64,000 nucleotides of DNA from Calothrix membranacea FACHB-236 (GCF_014696315.1 NZ_JACJPX010000022.1:1-64000), one strand, 5' to 3'. Counted from the first letter of the stretch, positions 45,565 through 55,359 are shown. Notes: generated from the letters alone by a model not told the origin. Numbers and translations are program-made.

Positions 45565-46008
45565 CTAAACTACAAAATTAGCTTCTTCTCCCAACGAAGC
45601 CTGCCAACTCCGAGCATCGTAATAAAGGTCAGCCAGGGTAATACTATATAAAGCTTCTTTCAGTTTTTGGTTAAGTCTCTGCCAAAGGGTAAATGTTACC
45701 CAATCTTCAGCTTGTGCTGATGTTGGAGTATGGTTAGGCAAATAAGTAATCGTTTCACCTACAGACTCTAAAATTTGTCCTATAGATATTTTGGCAGGTT
45801 CTCTTGCCAATTGGTATCCTCCAATGCTGCCGCGAATTGATTTTACTAAACCAGCACGACGCATTTCTATTAATAATTTTTCTAGATAAGGAGCAGGAAT
45901 ATCTTGGCGTTTAGCAATTGCTCTTACAGATACAGGGCCATAAGCTGGCTGTAAGCTTAAATCGAGCATCGCTTTCACACTATAATGTCCTCTCGTTGTT
46001 AGTTTCAT
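45565..46008 (-). CDS. Rrf2-family transcriptional regulator
   Basis: 147 residues. An N-terminal winged helix (MKLTTRGHYSVKAMLDLSLQ, VSVRAIAKRQDIPAPYLEKL, VKSIRGSIGGYQLAREP) is followed by a dimerisation helix. It contains no Cys at all, so it is not an IscR/NsrR-type Fe-S sensor; it is closer to CymR-like members. It probably acts as a repressor of unknown genes. A GTTGTCA heptamer array lies just upstream. Confidence 0.9.
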   Translation of the reverse strand: MKLTTRGHYSVKAMLDLSLQPAYGPVSVRAIAKRQDIPAPYLEKLLIEMRRAGLVKSIRGSIGGYQLAREPAKISIGQILESVGETITYLPNHTPTSAQAEDWVTFTLWQRLNQKLKEALYSITLADLYYDARSWQASLGEEANFVV

Positions 46009-46413
46009 GCTGGATTTTTTGAGTTGTCAGTTGTCAGTTGTCAGTTGTCAGTTCTTTTTTCATGACCATTGACTAATGACTAATGACTAAGGATCAGTTT
46101 TGCTTATCATTCTGTACCCCAATTATCCATATTGGCAAGTAGACAACTTTTTTTTTGCGCTACTTTAGAAAACTTAAACAAGTATAGTCTACCAGTAATT
46201 CAGAAAATATATATATAGTTATCAGTATGGACACCATTCTAGAAAATAAATTGTTTTAGCAATATTTAGAAATCAAGTAACAATTTTGCCTATGAATGTA
46301 ATATACTTGGCAAGGCTGAAATAAAAACTAAAGGATTCTGTTCCTACTAGCTCAATGTCAGCTAAAATAAAATCGATTCAAACACTTCAAACATTCGTTT
46401 TCGACCTAAGTTG
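46009..46413. other. Divergent region (Rrf2 / AbrB) with heptamer repeat
   Basis: GTCAGTT heptamers (46023-46054) are close to the Rrf2 start. The remaining AT-rich DNA should contain the AbrB promoter. Confidence 0.6.
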
Positions 46414-46827
46414 ATGGCTAAACAGAAAAAAATTGAACCCCTAGTCGGTGAAGATCTGCTCAGAAAAGTTAAAGAGCTAGAGAACGAGAGCAAAGAAGAC
46501 AAGGCTAAGAAGTGCGGCTACTATACCGTTACCAAAAATGGTATAGAGCGCGTCAATATGATGAAGTTCTTAAATGCCCTAATTGATGCTGAAGGCATAC
46601 AATTAGATAGCTCTCCTAGTGCTAATGGACGTGGTGGACGTAGCGCCAGCTATAGAATTAGCGTGCAATCGAATGGGAACTTGCTGATAGGTTCCGCTTA
46701 TACAAAACAAATGAATCTTAAACCAGGCGATGAGTTCCTCATCACTTTAGGTAAAAAGCACATTCGTCTTAGACAGGTAGATCCAGAAGATAGGGAAGAC
46801 CTGGAAGCTATAGAAGCTACTGCTTAA
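46414..46827 (+). CDS. AbrB-like regulator (cyAbrB/CalA type)
   Basis: 137 residues from the ATG at 46414; the TTG at 46411 adds one residue only. CGYYTVTKNGIERVNMMKFL and FLNALIDAEGIQLDSS match the cyanobacterial AbrB-like family. The C-terminal AbrB-type DNA-binding fold is SAYTKQMNLKPGDEFLITLG. Cyanobacterial paralogs (cyAbrB1 and cyAbrB2) control nitrogen and carbon metabolism, hydrogenase and heterocyst genes. Which one this is cannot be settled by eye. Confidence 0.92.
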   Translation: MAKQKKIEPLVGEDLLRKVKELENESKEDKAKKCGYYTVTKNGIERVNMMKFLNALIDAEGIQLDSSPSANGRGGRSASYRISVQSNGNLLIGSAYTKQMNLKPGDEFLITLGKKHIRLRQVDPEDREDLEAIEATA

Positions 46828-46865
46828 TAATATAGTTAAAAGTCAAGAGTCAAAAGTCCCAAAGA

Positions 46866-46910
46866 GCCAGTGCATTGCGCGGGTTTCCCGCGTTGTAGCA
46901 ACTGGCGTTC
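46866..46910. repeat. Small palindromic GC-rich repeat
   Basis: GCCAGTGCATTGCGCGGGTT and CCCGCGTTGTAGCAACTGGC form a hairpin within a copy of the AGTCAAGAGTCAAAAGTC repeat, suggesting insertion into that repeat. Confidence 0.55.
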
Positions 46911-46941
46911 AAGAGCAAAAAAATGACTATTGACTATTGAC

Positions 46942-48846
46942 TTAATGGCTAATAACTACATCTGTTGTGGGTAGCACTGCTAAACATTGGCGCAGTGCCT
47001 TACTTGTAAGTGTTAAATTGCAGGTTAAGGCAATTTGCTCTCTTTCTAGTAGACCTAAAATGTGCTCATGGTTGTCTCTTGCTACCACTGGTAACTGATG
47101 TAAACCTCGGAGTGCCATGCGGTCTAAAGCTTCAGATAAAGGTTCATCTCTCCAAGCATAAAGAATTTCAGTGGTACAAATATCTAAAAGAGTTTGACTA
47201 GATAAATTACTCTGAATTTCAGTTGGCAAATTCTGGTAGTTTTGCCATAGACGGAGATTGCGGTTAATATCTTCTAGAGAGATAATACCAACTAATTGAT
47301 CAACTTCATCAATTACTAAAGCACTAGAACAGCGATCGCGAAGCATTTCCTTAGCAGCTTCTAATACTCCTAACTTTGCTGTCAACTTTTTTGGACAAGT
47401 TAGCATTGCATCTTCTACTAAAATTTCCTGCAACATATCAGTCTTCTCATCTTTTAATTCCGAAAGACCGATCTGTTGCAGATTAGAATTAGAATTAAAA
47501 TTTGGCTTGATCTGTTCTATCAACCAAACACTTAAACCCACCGCTGCCATTAAAGGTAAAACAATACGGTAGTCGCGGGTTAATTCAAATAGCATAATAA
47601 TTGATGTTAATGGCGCTCTGACACTAGCTGCCAAAACTGCAGCCATACCTACCATTGCGTAGGCGGGAGGCGCAGCCATCTGTGCGCCAATTGTGGGAGC
47701 GATCGCAGCGACAATTTTGGCATAAGCTGAACCAAAAGAAGCACCAAGAAACATAGCGGGAGCAAATACACCGCCGACAAAACCACTACCAGCAGAAATT
47801 GCTGTCATCAGCAATTTGATGACTAAAAGTATCAATAGTAAAGGTAGAGAAAACTCCACATCTTGCAGCATTGCTTGTACAGTGCCATAACCAATGCCCA
47901 AAATTTGGGGAAAATATATAGCTACTACGCCGACAATTACCCCACCAATAATTGGATGTATGGGTTTAGGAATTTTTCCGATAAAGCCTAACATAGGAAT
48001 ACGCCCAGCAAAGCAAGCTTTTGCTAACCGCATAGATTCTGTATAAGTTAAAGAAACTAAACTAGCTCCTAAACCTAAACCTAAATAAATTGGCAACTCT
48101 AAAGGACTGCGGACTTGATATACAGGTAAAGCAAAAGCAGGTTGTGCGCCTAAACCAATTTGAGCAATTAACGCTGCTACCACTGCAGCTAATAACACCA
48201 CACTTACAGCAGAGGTAGCAAAAGATGTAGCCCCCATCACTACCTCTAAAGCAAAAAACACTCCTGCAATCGGAGCATTAAAGCCCGCTGCTAAACCAGC
48301 CGCCGCACCAGCGCTCAAAAGCAAACGCTGTTGCTCTTGAGATACTTGTAAAACTAGAGATAATAACATCCCAAAATTGGCACCAATTTCTACACTCGGC
48401 CCTTCAGGCCCCAAAGAAGCACCAGTTCCCAAAGACACAGATGCTGCCAACATCTTTGTAACTGGACGTAGCGGTTGCCGAATTTCTTTGCCCTGAGAAG
48501 CAGCAATCAGAGATGAAAGTCCAGGGCCAAAATCCTGAGTACGCCAGCGCATCAAACCAACAATCAAGCCGCCAACGGTGGGAACGCAAGCTAAAGTCCA
48601 AGCACCCCAGACACCAATAGTACCCATGAAATTTTCCAGCATCAAATCGTGAATCAGCTGGATTAAATAGTGAAAGGTCACTACACCCATACCCGTACCG
48701 CTACCAATTAATACTGCTAAAAGCAGCACTAAGGTTTCTATGGATGGTTGAAAACGGTTAATTAAGTGAGCCAAACGAGTAGTCACAGAAGGAAAGGCAG
48801 GTGTTTCCGTTACCTTCCTCAGTTCAGTAGGAGGCAAGAGAGTCAT
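46942..48846 (-). CDS. ClC-family chloride channel/antiporter with CBS domains
   Basis: 634 residues. About ten or more membrane segments (1-440) with the ClC motifs GASLGPEGPSVEIGANFG, whose Glu is the gating residue, and GGVFAPAMFLGASFG. The first selectivity motif is FGPGLSSL in place of GSGIP. Two CBS domains form the C-terminus (about 470-620: AMLTCPKKLTAKLGVLEAAK, LVIDEVDQLVGIISLEDINR, LHQLPVVARDNHEHILG), likely binding adenine nucleotides. The gating Glu suggests a proton-coupled antiporter or gated channel. The ATG at 48846 is close to the divergent gap. Confidence 0.92.
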   Translation of the reverse strand: MTLLPPTELRKVTETPAFPSVTTRLAHLINRFQPSIETLVLLLAVLIGSGTGMGVVTFHYLIQLIHDLMLENFMGTIGVWGAWTLACVPTVGGLIVGLMRWRTQDFGPGLSSLIAASQGKEIRQPLRPVTKMLAASVSLGTGASLGPEGPSVEIGANFGMLLSLVLQVSQEQQRLLLSAGAAAGLAAGFNAPIAGVFFALEVVMGATSFATSAVSVVLLAAVVAALIAQIGLGAQPAFALPVYQVRSPLELPIYLGLGLGASLVSLTYTESMRLAKACFAGRIPMLGFIGKIPKPIHPIIGGVIVGVVAIYFPQILGIGYGTVQAMLQDVEFSLPLLLILLVIKLLMTAISAGSGFVGGVFAPAMFLGASFGSAYAKIVAAIAPTIGAQMAAPPAYAMVGMAAVLAASVRAPLTSIIMLFELTRDYRIVLPLMAAVGLSVWLIEQIKPNFNSNSNLQQIGLSELKDEKTDMLQEILVEDAMLTCPKKLTAKLGVLEAAKEMLRDRCSSALVIDEVDQLVGIISLEDINRNLRLWQNYQNLPTEIQSNLSSQTLLDICTTEILYAWRDEPLSEALDRMALRGLHQLPVVARDNHEHILGLLEREQIALTCNLTLTSKALRQCLAVLPTTDVVISH

Positions 48847-49324
48847 TGAGCAGCGAGGTAAATGTAAGAAAAAATTTAAATTTTTATCTGTTACTTCTCA
48901 TTGTGAGCCATGATTTAGCAACCAGACAAGTATGCTTGATGAGCTTAATTTACAAATTTTTAGTTAAAAAAATTTCACTGTGCAAAATTTTGATGAGGAG
49001 AATGGTTAAATGGGACAGAATTATTATTTAATGGTCAACTAGCGGTGGTGCAGTGCTATTAAGTCAGAACTCCTTCTCAGGAAAAAATAGGTTCGGTGTA
49101 GGCTTGGTGGTTGAACCAAGTTAGATAGTCGTGAGAGGTCATCTTCCACTAAATCTAGCTATACTCGTGTTGCGACCATAATAACCATCCTGAGTAAGAA
49201 GTACACTATATGTATGATTAATGACTGATGTCAGAGCACAAGGGTGAGTCTACTAAGTATTGATCGGGAATTCAATATAACTATTGTTTATAGAGCGAGT
49301 CAACGGACTAGGCGGTAGTACTAA
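48847..49324. other. 478-bp non-coding gap with a hairpin
   Basis: No protein-like ORF and no heptamer repeats. CTTGGTGGTTGAACCAAG (about 49102-49119) is a small stem-loop. The clean, non-repetitive character may point to a small RNA or a long leader of the next gene. Confidence 0.4.
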
Positions 49325-49702
49325 ATGAATATACACACTTTTGATAATCATTATGTTACTTGTCCCATTTGCCAAAGAAATGCCACGCCGAAAAAGATTA
49401 AGACGTGCATTGGCTTATTTAGTTGTCCCTATTGCCAAGAAAAACTTGTAGTTTGCCAAAGCGGTCATTATGTACGCGATCCGTTTACTCTTAAACAGAT
49501 GATGGTTTCTTCGGCGCTACGTCGTCAAAGTAGTCCTTTAGCAAGAATTATCCGGGATTTCGTCTTCCTAAAGCGTCCTGTAGTAGCAATGGCTGTGGGC
49601 AGCATGATTCTCTTGAGTATGCTTGCTATTACTCAGCAGAATACAAGTAGCGAACAGGAAAATCTTCCCCAGGTAGAGAAAATAGATAAAAAATTTCAGT
49701 AA
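49325..49702 (+). CDS. Zinc-ribbon protein with C-terminal transmembrane helix
   Basis: 125 residues. An N-terminal zinc ribbon CPIC...CPYC (VTCPICQRNATP, LFSCPYCQEKLVVCQSGHY) is followed by a basic region (SALRRQSSPLARIIRDF) and one hydrophobic helix (PVVAMAVGSMILLSMLAI), ending in a polar tail. It shares the CPxC...CPxC...ExLxV...SGHxxR pattern with 42719-43087, but with the helix on the other side. Function unknown. Confidence 0.75.
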   Translation: MNIHTFDNHYVTCPICQRNATPKKIKTCIGLFSCPYCQEKLVVCQSGHYVRDPFTLKQMMVSSALRRQSSPLARIIRDFVFLKRPVVAMAVGSMILLSMLAITQQNTSSEQENLPQVEKIDKKFQ

Positions 49703-50025
49703 CGTTATTTACTGGTATAAATTATACTATTATATACTTCTGGTAATCAGAAAATCAAGTATAACATTCATCACACCGTATACTATACCAACCAGGGAGT
49801 ATACGGTTTAATTTTGGTGAGAGGTTGGGGATTGGGGATGAGGGGGATGAGGGGGATGAGGGAGATTAGGGGACAAGGGGACAAGGGGAAAAAGTAATTA
49901 CCAATGCCCAATGCCCAATGCCCCATGCCCCATGCCCATAAGTAAAAAGCTAATGACTAATTTGCACCTTTAGCCATTAGCAAGTCTTTATTACCTGTTA
50001 TCCATTGCTGGTATGACTACAAGTT
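49703..50025. other. Gap with heptamer- and GGGGAT-type repeats
   Basis: Repeats of GATGAGGGG (49840-49865), GGACAAG and CCCAATG/CCCCATG (to 49940) lie after the zinc-ribbon gene. No gene. Confidence 0.75.
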
Positions 50026-51381
50026 TTAACTGGCGAATTCCGCACGTAATTGATTAACAACTCGATCTAGTCCAACAGAATGGGCAGCTTTGAACAATAA
50101 ACGATCGCCTTCTTGGACAAATGTCTTTAATCTGGCTACTAATTCCGCATGGGTGGTAAAACATTCTGAGGGAATGCCTTCGGCGCTTTTGGCGATCGCT
50201 TCAGCATCCTGTCCATCAACTAAAACTAACAAGCCGTCTAATTTTAACTTTTGCACTGTTTCACCAACTCGCTGGTGCAATTGTGGCGATCGCTCTCCTA
50301 ATTCTTTCATTGCGCCTAAAACCGCTATTTTGCGTTTTCCGGGTGTGTCTGCTAATAATTGCAATGCTGCTAACATAGCTTCCGGTGCGGCATTGTAAGT
50401 TTCATCTAAGATTACCACGTCATTGGGCAAGGCAAAACGTTGCGATCGCCCTGTGGGCATATCAACATTTACACCCGCTTGTAAAGATGCCCAATCAATT
50501 CCTACGACCTTAGCGACAGCTAAAGCGGCTAGGAAATTTGTGACATTATGACGACCAGGAAGGGGTAGAGGTAGTTGGATATCATCTATTGCCAGAGTTT
50601 CATGATCAATTATTTCCCCGGAAATATCGCCGCCAGATAAGCCGTAGGTGATGACTTTTCCCTGCCAAAGTTTGGTAGCTGTAGAAATTAATAGCGGATG
50701 ATCTTGATTGAGAATAGCAACGCTATCCTTAGGCATTTCGGCTAATAATTCACATTTTGCCTGAGCGATCGCCGCTTCAGAACCGAGTAATTCAATATGT
50801 GCTGTGCCGACATTGGTAATCACTCCAATTGTGGGATTGGCGATGTGGGTTAATTCGGCAATCTGTCCTTTACCCCGCATAGCCATTTCAATCACAGCAT
50901 AATCATGTTCTGGGCTAAGTTCTAGGAGAGTTTTCGGCACACCAATTTCGTTATTAAAATTCCCGTAAGTCTTATGCACACGTCCCTTTGTCGCCAAAAC
51001 TGCGGCAATGAGTTCCTTAGTTGTGGTTTTACCCACAGAACCAGTTACCCCAATCACCGGAATTTGAAAGCGATCGCGCCACCAACGAGCAATTGTCTGA
51101 TAGGCTTCTAGAGTATTTTTGACCTGTAATGCCGGAAACCCAGGATTTTCATAATCAAAATCAACAATAGCCGCGATCGCACCTTTAGCGATCGCCGTAG
51201 CAACAAACTCATGTCCATCAAACTTCTCACCTCGCAAAGCCACAAACACTTCACCTGGCTTGATCAGCCGAGTGTCTGTTTGGATACTGCTGCCTAATTG
51301 TGTTAAAGCGGCTGCTGATAAGTTGACAGGCTGGGCTAAAAGAATTTCAACCAGTTGATTTAAAGTGGCAGAACAAGGCAT
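50026..51381 (-). CDS. murF: UDP-MurNAc-tripeptide--D-Ala-D-Ala ligase MurF
   Basis: Adds D-Ala-D-Ala to the peptidoglycan precursor in the cytoplasm. 451 residues from the ATG at 51381 (MPCSATLNQLVEIL); a TTG at 51402 is less likely. The ATP-binding motif is VIGVTGSVGKTTTKELIAAV; NFNNEIGVPKTLLELSPEHD and ILDETYNAAPEAMLAAL (the carbamylated region and ligand side) fit the family. Complete length. Confidence 0.95.
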   Translation of the reverse strand: MPCSATLNQLVEILLAQPVNLSAAALTQLGSSIQTDTRLIKPGEVFVALRGEKFDGHEFVATAIAKGAIAAIVDFDYENPGFPALQVKNTLEAYQTIARWWRDRFQIPVIGVTGSVGKTTTKELIAAVLATKGRVHKTYGNFNNEIGVPKTLLELSPEHDYAVIEMAMRGKGQIAELTHIANPTIGVITNVGTAHIELLGSEAAIAQAKCELLAEMPKDSVAILNQDHPLLISTATKLWQGKVITYGLSGGDISGEIIDHETLAIDDIQLPLPLPGRHNVTNFLAALAVAKVVGIDWASLQAGVNVDMPTGRSQRFALPNDVVILDETYNAAPEAMLAALQLLADTPGKRKIAVLGAMKELGERSPQLHQRVGETVQKLKLDGLLVLVDGQDAEAIAKSAEGIPSECFTTHAELVARLKTFVQEGDRLLFKAAHSVGLDRVVNQLRAEFAS

Positions 51382-51768
51382 AAAAGTGGAAATTGTTCCC
51401 AAGAATAAATTATTGAAATTTTAGTAGTAAAAAGTCTGAAGGTGACAAATATTTTTTGGTCTGGGGATTGGGGAGATGAGGGAGATGAGGGGGATGAGGG
51501 AGACAAGGGGAAATAACAAGCACCAAACACCCAACACCAAACACCCAACACCAATTACCAATTACCATATCCGAAAAAATGATACTATGCTGTCGGAAGG
51601 CTGTGACTCCGTGTGTGCATTGATTAATGAAAAACTCCAGCCAGGAGGGAAAGAAGTTTCCAATGCCCAATGCCCAATGCCCCAAGCGGCGGGGCGGCTA
51701 TTCCTCTCTATTCCAGGATAGGAGTTTCCCGCCGCTTTCCATGAATGTTAGCGAAAGGTAGCGGAATT
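51382..51768. other. Gap with heptamer repeats and a palindrome
   Basis: It holds GGGATGAGGGAGA-type and CCAAACACCCAACA repeats (51468-51566), then a GC-rich palindrome AAGCGGCGGGGCGG...CCCGCCGCTTT (about 51684-51741). A relative of the 24-bp repeat (GTTAGCGAAAGGTAGCGG) covers 51747-51764 and overlaps the first codons of the longest histidine-kinase frame. Confidence 0.6.
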
Positions 51769-53160
51769 ATGCTTTGTATAGAAGATCTGCTGACTCTGGA
51801 ACTATTTCAAACTTTGCCACGGAACCGTCTGGATTGGATATGCGATCGCTCTCAAATACTTGACCTCAGTACTGATGAAATATTGGTATCCGAAGGCGAT
51901 CCTGCAAGTGGCTTTTTTATTATGTTGTCTGGGCGTATGGGATTGACTAGGCGCAGTGATGGTATGGAAATGCCTATCGGACAGCACGAAGCACCTAGCT
52001 TTTTTGGGGAAATTCCCATACTGACAGGCGATCCTAACCCGGTGACAGTACGCGCCCTCACTGACTGTCATCTATATAAACTATCAAGTGAAGATTTCCT
52101 GACATTGCTGCATGAGTGTCGCAACTTTGAGCAGGTGATTTTTAAAACTGTTGCCAAGCGATCGCGTGGATTAGAATCTTTCATCCGCAATCGGGAGAAA
52201 ATGGCAGCTTTAGGCACTCTAGCAGCAGGACTAGCCCATGAACTCAATAATCCAGCAGCCGCCTTGGTTCGCGCTTTGCGGGATATCACCCCAGCATTAC
52301 TAGAACTGCAACGCATGAATCTGGTGTATGGACAGCATCAAGTTGATGCAGAACACACTACACAATGGATTAAAGCGCGTGATGAAGGGTATGAGACAAT
52401 TACCCACAAGCGGGTTGATCCGATGACTTTGAGCGATCGCGAAGATGAATTGCTTGATTGGTTAGAAGATTATGGTGTGGAGGATGCGTGGAAACTAGCT
52501 GGGCCGCTAGCTGAAGGTGGTATCGCAATTACCACATTAGAAGAATTAACTGAACGCTGGCAAGATGATCAGACAGAAATGGGTAGCATGGGCTTGCGCT
52601 GGTTAGCCCTTTCCTTTGAAGTTATGTCTATGATTACCAGTGGTTTACGCGGTGCAGAACGAATTGCTGAACTGGTGCAATCGATGAAGTCTTATTCCCA
52701 TTTAGATCAGGGCGCAAGACAACTAGTTGATGTGCATGAAGGTTTAGAAGATACCTTACGATTATTCTCATATAAACTGAAGCAAGGCGTAGAAATTCGC
52801 AGATCGTATAGTCTGGAAATGCCGAAAATTTGGGCTTATGGCAGCGAATTAAATCAGGTGTGGACAAATTTGATTGATAACGCCATTGATGCAATGGACG
52901 AAAAAGGCATATTAGAAATTATTACTACAACGTATAGCGATCGCATCGAAATCCAAATCACAGACTCCGGATCGGGTATTCCTCAAGACATTAAATCGCG
53001 AATTTTCGAGCCATTTTTCACAACTAAACCAGTTGGAAAAGGTTCAGGCTTAGGCTTAGAAGTAGTAAGACGAATTGTCGAAATCCGTCATCAAGGAAGC
53101 ATCGCAGTAAATTCCCAACCAGGGAAAACGCAATTTACTATTTGTCTTCCGATAGGTTGA
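51769..53160 (+). CDS. Histidine kinase with N-terminal cNMP-binding-like domain
   Basis: 463 residues from the ATG at 51769 (MLCIEDLLTLELFQTLP); the ATG at 51745 adds residues encoded by a repeat. A cyclic-nucleotide-type beta barrel (1-125: EGDPASGFFIMLSGRMGL, FFGEIPILTGDP) leads to a HisKA-like segment (MAALGTLAAGLAHELNNPAA, with the phospho-His in AHELNNPAA). The ATPase follows with N-box VWTNLIDNAIDAMDE, D-box ITDSGSGIP and G-boxes PVGKGSGLGLEVV. No response regulator is adjacent. The ligand may not be cyclic nucleotide; the family is diverse. Confidence 0.9.
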   Translation: MLCIEDLLTLELFQTLPRNRLDWICDRSQILDLSTDEILVSEGDPASGFFIMLSGRMGLTRRSDGMEMPIGQHEAPSFFGEIPILTGDPNPVTVRALTDCHLYKLSSEDFLTLLHECRNFEQVIFKTVAKRSRGLESFIRNREKMAALGTLAAGLAHELNNPAAALVRALRDITPALLELQRMNLVYGQHQVDAEHTTQWIKARDEGYETITHKRVDPMTLSDREDELLDWLEDYGVEDAWKLAGPLAEGGIAITTLEELTERWQDDQTEMGSMGLRWLALSFEVMSMITSGLRGAERIAELVQSMKSYSHLDQGARQLVDVHEGLEDTLRLFSYKLKQGVEIRRSYSLEMPKIWAYGSELNQVWTNLIDNAIDAMDEKGILEIITTTYSDRIEIQITDSGSGIPQDIKSRIFEPFFTTKPVGKGSGLGLEVVRRIVEIRHQGSIAVNSQPGKTQFTICLPIG

Positions 53161-53162
53161 GA

Positions 53163-53257
53163 TTGGGTAATGGGTAATGGGTAATGGGTAATGGGTAATG
53201 GGTAATGGGGAGGAAATAATTCAATGACAAATGACCAATGACAAATGACCAATGACA
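53163..53257 (+). repeat. Heptamer repeats (GGGTAAT, then AATGACA/AATGACC)
   Basis: Six GGGTAAT heptamers are followed by several AATGACA/AATGACC units; the latter contain ATGs and lead directly into the start codon of the DUF72 gene. Which ATG is used is therefore unclear. Confidence 0.88.
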
Positions 53258-54123
53258 AACCTGTAAAATTTCTGATTGGTTGTGCTGTTTGGGCATATAA
53301 AGGATGGGTGGGTGAACTCTATCCTTCAGGTACTCGCACGGCTGAGTTTCTTTCTCTATACAGCCGTCGCTTCACTACTGTGGAGGGAAATACTACTTTC
53401 TACGCTATCCCTAATCAGGAAACTGTTACCCGTTGGGCGACGGAAACACCCCCAGGTTTTGAATTTTGTTTGAAATTACCGCGAGATATCACCCATCAGG
53501 GGTTGTTGCAACCATATATCCCTGCGGCTTTACAATTTCTGGAAGGTATGCGTCCTTTGGGTAAGCGTCTTGGCCCGATATTTGCTCAATTACCACCAAG
53601 TTACGCACCTATATTAATGGAAGATTTGGCTACTTTTTTAGCAGCTTGGCCCCGTACAGTTGCACCCTTAGCGCTAGAAGTTCGCCATCCGGATTGGTTT
53701 AAGGAACCCCATGCTAGTAATTTGACAGCGCTGTTAGAAAAGCTCAATGTTGGCAGGGTTCTTTTAGACTCCCGCCCCATCTACACTGGAGATGATGACC
53801 CGCAGTTACACTCAGAACGACGCAAACCGAAATTACCAGTACAATTTAGCGTCACAGCACCTTTTACCCTAATTCGCTTTATCTCACACCCGAATTTACC
53901 TGTGAATCAGCCGTTTATGGAAGAGTGGGTAACGCAGATTCAACAGTGGTTACAGGCGGGAGTGCAAATTTATTTCTTTGTTCATTGTCCTATAGAAGAG
54001 CGATCGCCCAGCACAGCCCGTCACTTTCAAAATTTACTGGAACAGAATGGTGTAGAAGTTCCTCCCTTACCTTGGAATAACCTCGTTCAGCCACCCAATC
54101 AGCTCAGTTTATGGGATTTATAA
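53245..54123 (+). CDS. DUF72 family protein
   Basis: 292 residues. The motif IGCAVWAYKGWVGELYPSGT at the start, FTTVEGNTTFYAIPNQETV, LKLPRDITH and VHCPIEERSP near the end define this TIM-barrel-like family of unknown enzymatic function. Its start lies inside a heptamer array (ATG at 53245; the next in-frame Met is far inside). A dispersed gene with no known pathway. Confidence 0.9.
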   Translation: MTNDKPVKFLIGCAVWAYKGWVGELYPSGTRTAEFLSLYSRRFTTVEGNTTFYAIPNQETVTRWATETPPGFEFCLKLPRDITHQGLLQPYIPAALQFLEGMRPLGKRLGPIFAQLPPSYAPILMEDLATFLAAWPRTVAPLALEVRHPDWFKEPHASNLTALLEKLNVGRVLLDSRPIYTGDDDPQLHSERRKPKLPVQFSVTAPFTLIRFISHPNLPVNQPFMEEWVTQIQQWLQAGVQIYFFVHCPIEERSPSTARHFQNLLEQNGVEVPPLPWNNLVQPPNQLSLWDL

Positions 54124-54217
54124 AGCATAGGCTAGGCACTAGTTCTCATTTAGGTGAGAACGAAAGATTTCACATTGCTGACCCTAAAAACTAGTCCCTA
54201 GCCCCTATTTGCAGATC

Positions 54218-54790
54218 TTAATTTGAGAACATTCCTCTATTTGGTTTTTCTGGAATTACCGCATAAGCATCTATTTCAAATAACATACCGTCAAGTGCCA
54301 ATCTAGGAACAGGGATGAGTGTGTTTGCTGGTGGTTTATTCCCCCACAAATTAACAATTTCACGTCCTAATGGTATTAATTTCTCTTGTGTGTGATTAAC
54401 TATAAGTACAGTAGTTTTTGCTACATCTTCTGGCTTGGCACCCACCGCTTGCAAGGCAAAGCGGAGGTTCTGAAAAGCCCGTACTAACTGCTCCTCATAA
54501 TCATCTGAAACCAGATTTCCTTGCAAATCTGAGCCAAATTGTCCAGAAATATAAACCGTTTTTGCCTTTGCTGGTGTGACAGCTATATGGCTATAGCCAT
54601 TTTGGGGCGCATTATATAGCGTTGGTGGGTTTACCAGTTCCACATCTTTTTTTTCATGAGCATTCACTTCGGTTTGTGTTCCTGCGATAAAGGTGGTGCC
54701 TAACCCTGCACCACCAAGCCACAAAAGTGCATTGCGTCGCGATAATTTGCTTACTAGTGAATTTACTGTACTGGTAATACGCTGAGACAT
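54218..54790 (-). CDS. Exported RidA/YjgF-family protein (Tat-like signal)
   Basis: 190 residues. The N-terminus has SRRNALLWLGGAGLGTTFIA, a twin-arginine-type signal followed by a hydrophobic stretch, then a RidA domain (about 60-185) with VYISGQFGSDLQGNLV, AVGAKPEDVAKTTVLIV and the Arg in VPRLALDGMLFEIDAYAV. Cytosolic RidA removes reactive enamines and imines; a secreted version is unusual and may act in the periplasm on other substrates. Confidence is high for the fold and moderate for export. Confidence 0.85.
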   Translation of the reverse strand: MSQRITSTVNSLVSKLSRRNALLWLGGAGLGTTFIAGTQTEVNAHEKKDVELVNPPTLYNAPQNGYSHIAVTPAKAKTVYISGQFGSDLQGNLVSDDYEEQLVRAFQNLRFALQAVGAKPEDVAKTTVLIVNHTQEKLIPLGREIVNLWGNKPPANTLIPVPRLALDGMLFEIDAYAVIPEKPNRGMFSN

Positions 54791-55359
54791 TAAAGCTCCT
54801 TAAATAAATACTTCAGTAAGTCAGCAATTGAACATATAGCGTTTCTCAGTCTGGTGAAGTACGAAATTACCCCTCCCCAACCCTCCCCTTACCAAGGGGA
54901 GGGTGCGCGATAGCGCGGGTGGGGTGTATTTCATTTGCTTGGGAATTGCTATAACCCACATTCAAAAAGATAAATTGAAAAAGCTTTACTTTTTCTTCCT
55001 CAAAACTTTACATATTGCTTGCATCAAGTGTACTTACTTACGAAAAATCAATTACATACTAAGCATAAAATGAAACTTGCTAATAGTAAAGTAAAACCTG
55101 ATCAACGGATAGTTTAAAAATATAATTTCAGGAGCTAACAAATTTACTAAAAAAATCAAAATTTTCGTAACCAAATCACTCTGACAGAAGAAAAATAACG
55201 TTCCATATTTGCGCTGATTTTACCCATTTCTAGAATTGGTAAATTTAGGGATGTCATTATAATAGATTTGCGTTAGAAATGTGGAGCTTATACTAGAATT
55301 TTAAACTGATGCCAAAAACCCTAATTATATTGTTAAAACGAGATTCTGGGGCGGTCTAA
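54791..55359. other. Gap with a GC-rich hairpin
   Basis: CCCTCCCCTT-ACC-AAGGGGAGGG (54881-54903), then a GCGCGATAGCGCG palindrome, lie in otherwise AT-rich DNA. The rest should include the promoter of the RsbW-like gene. No gene seen. Confidence 0.6.
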
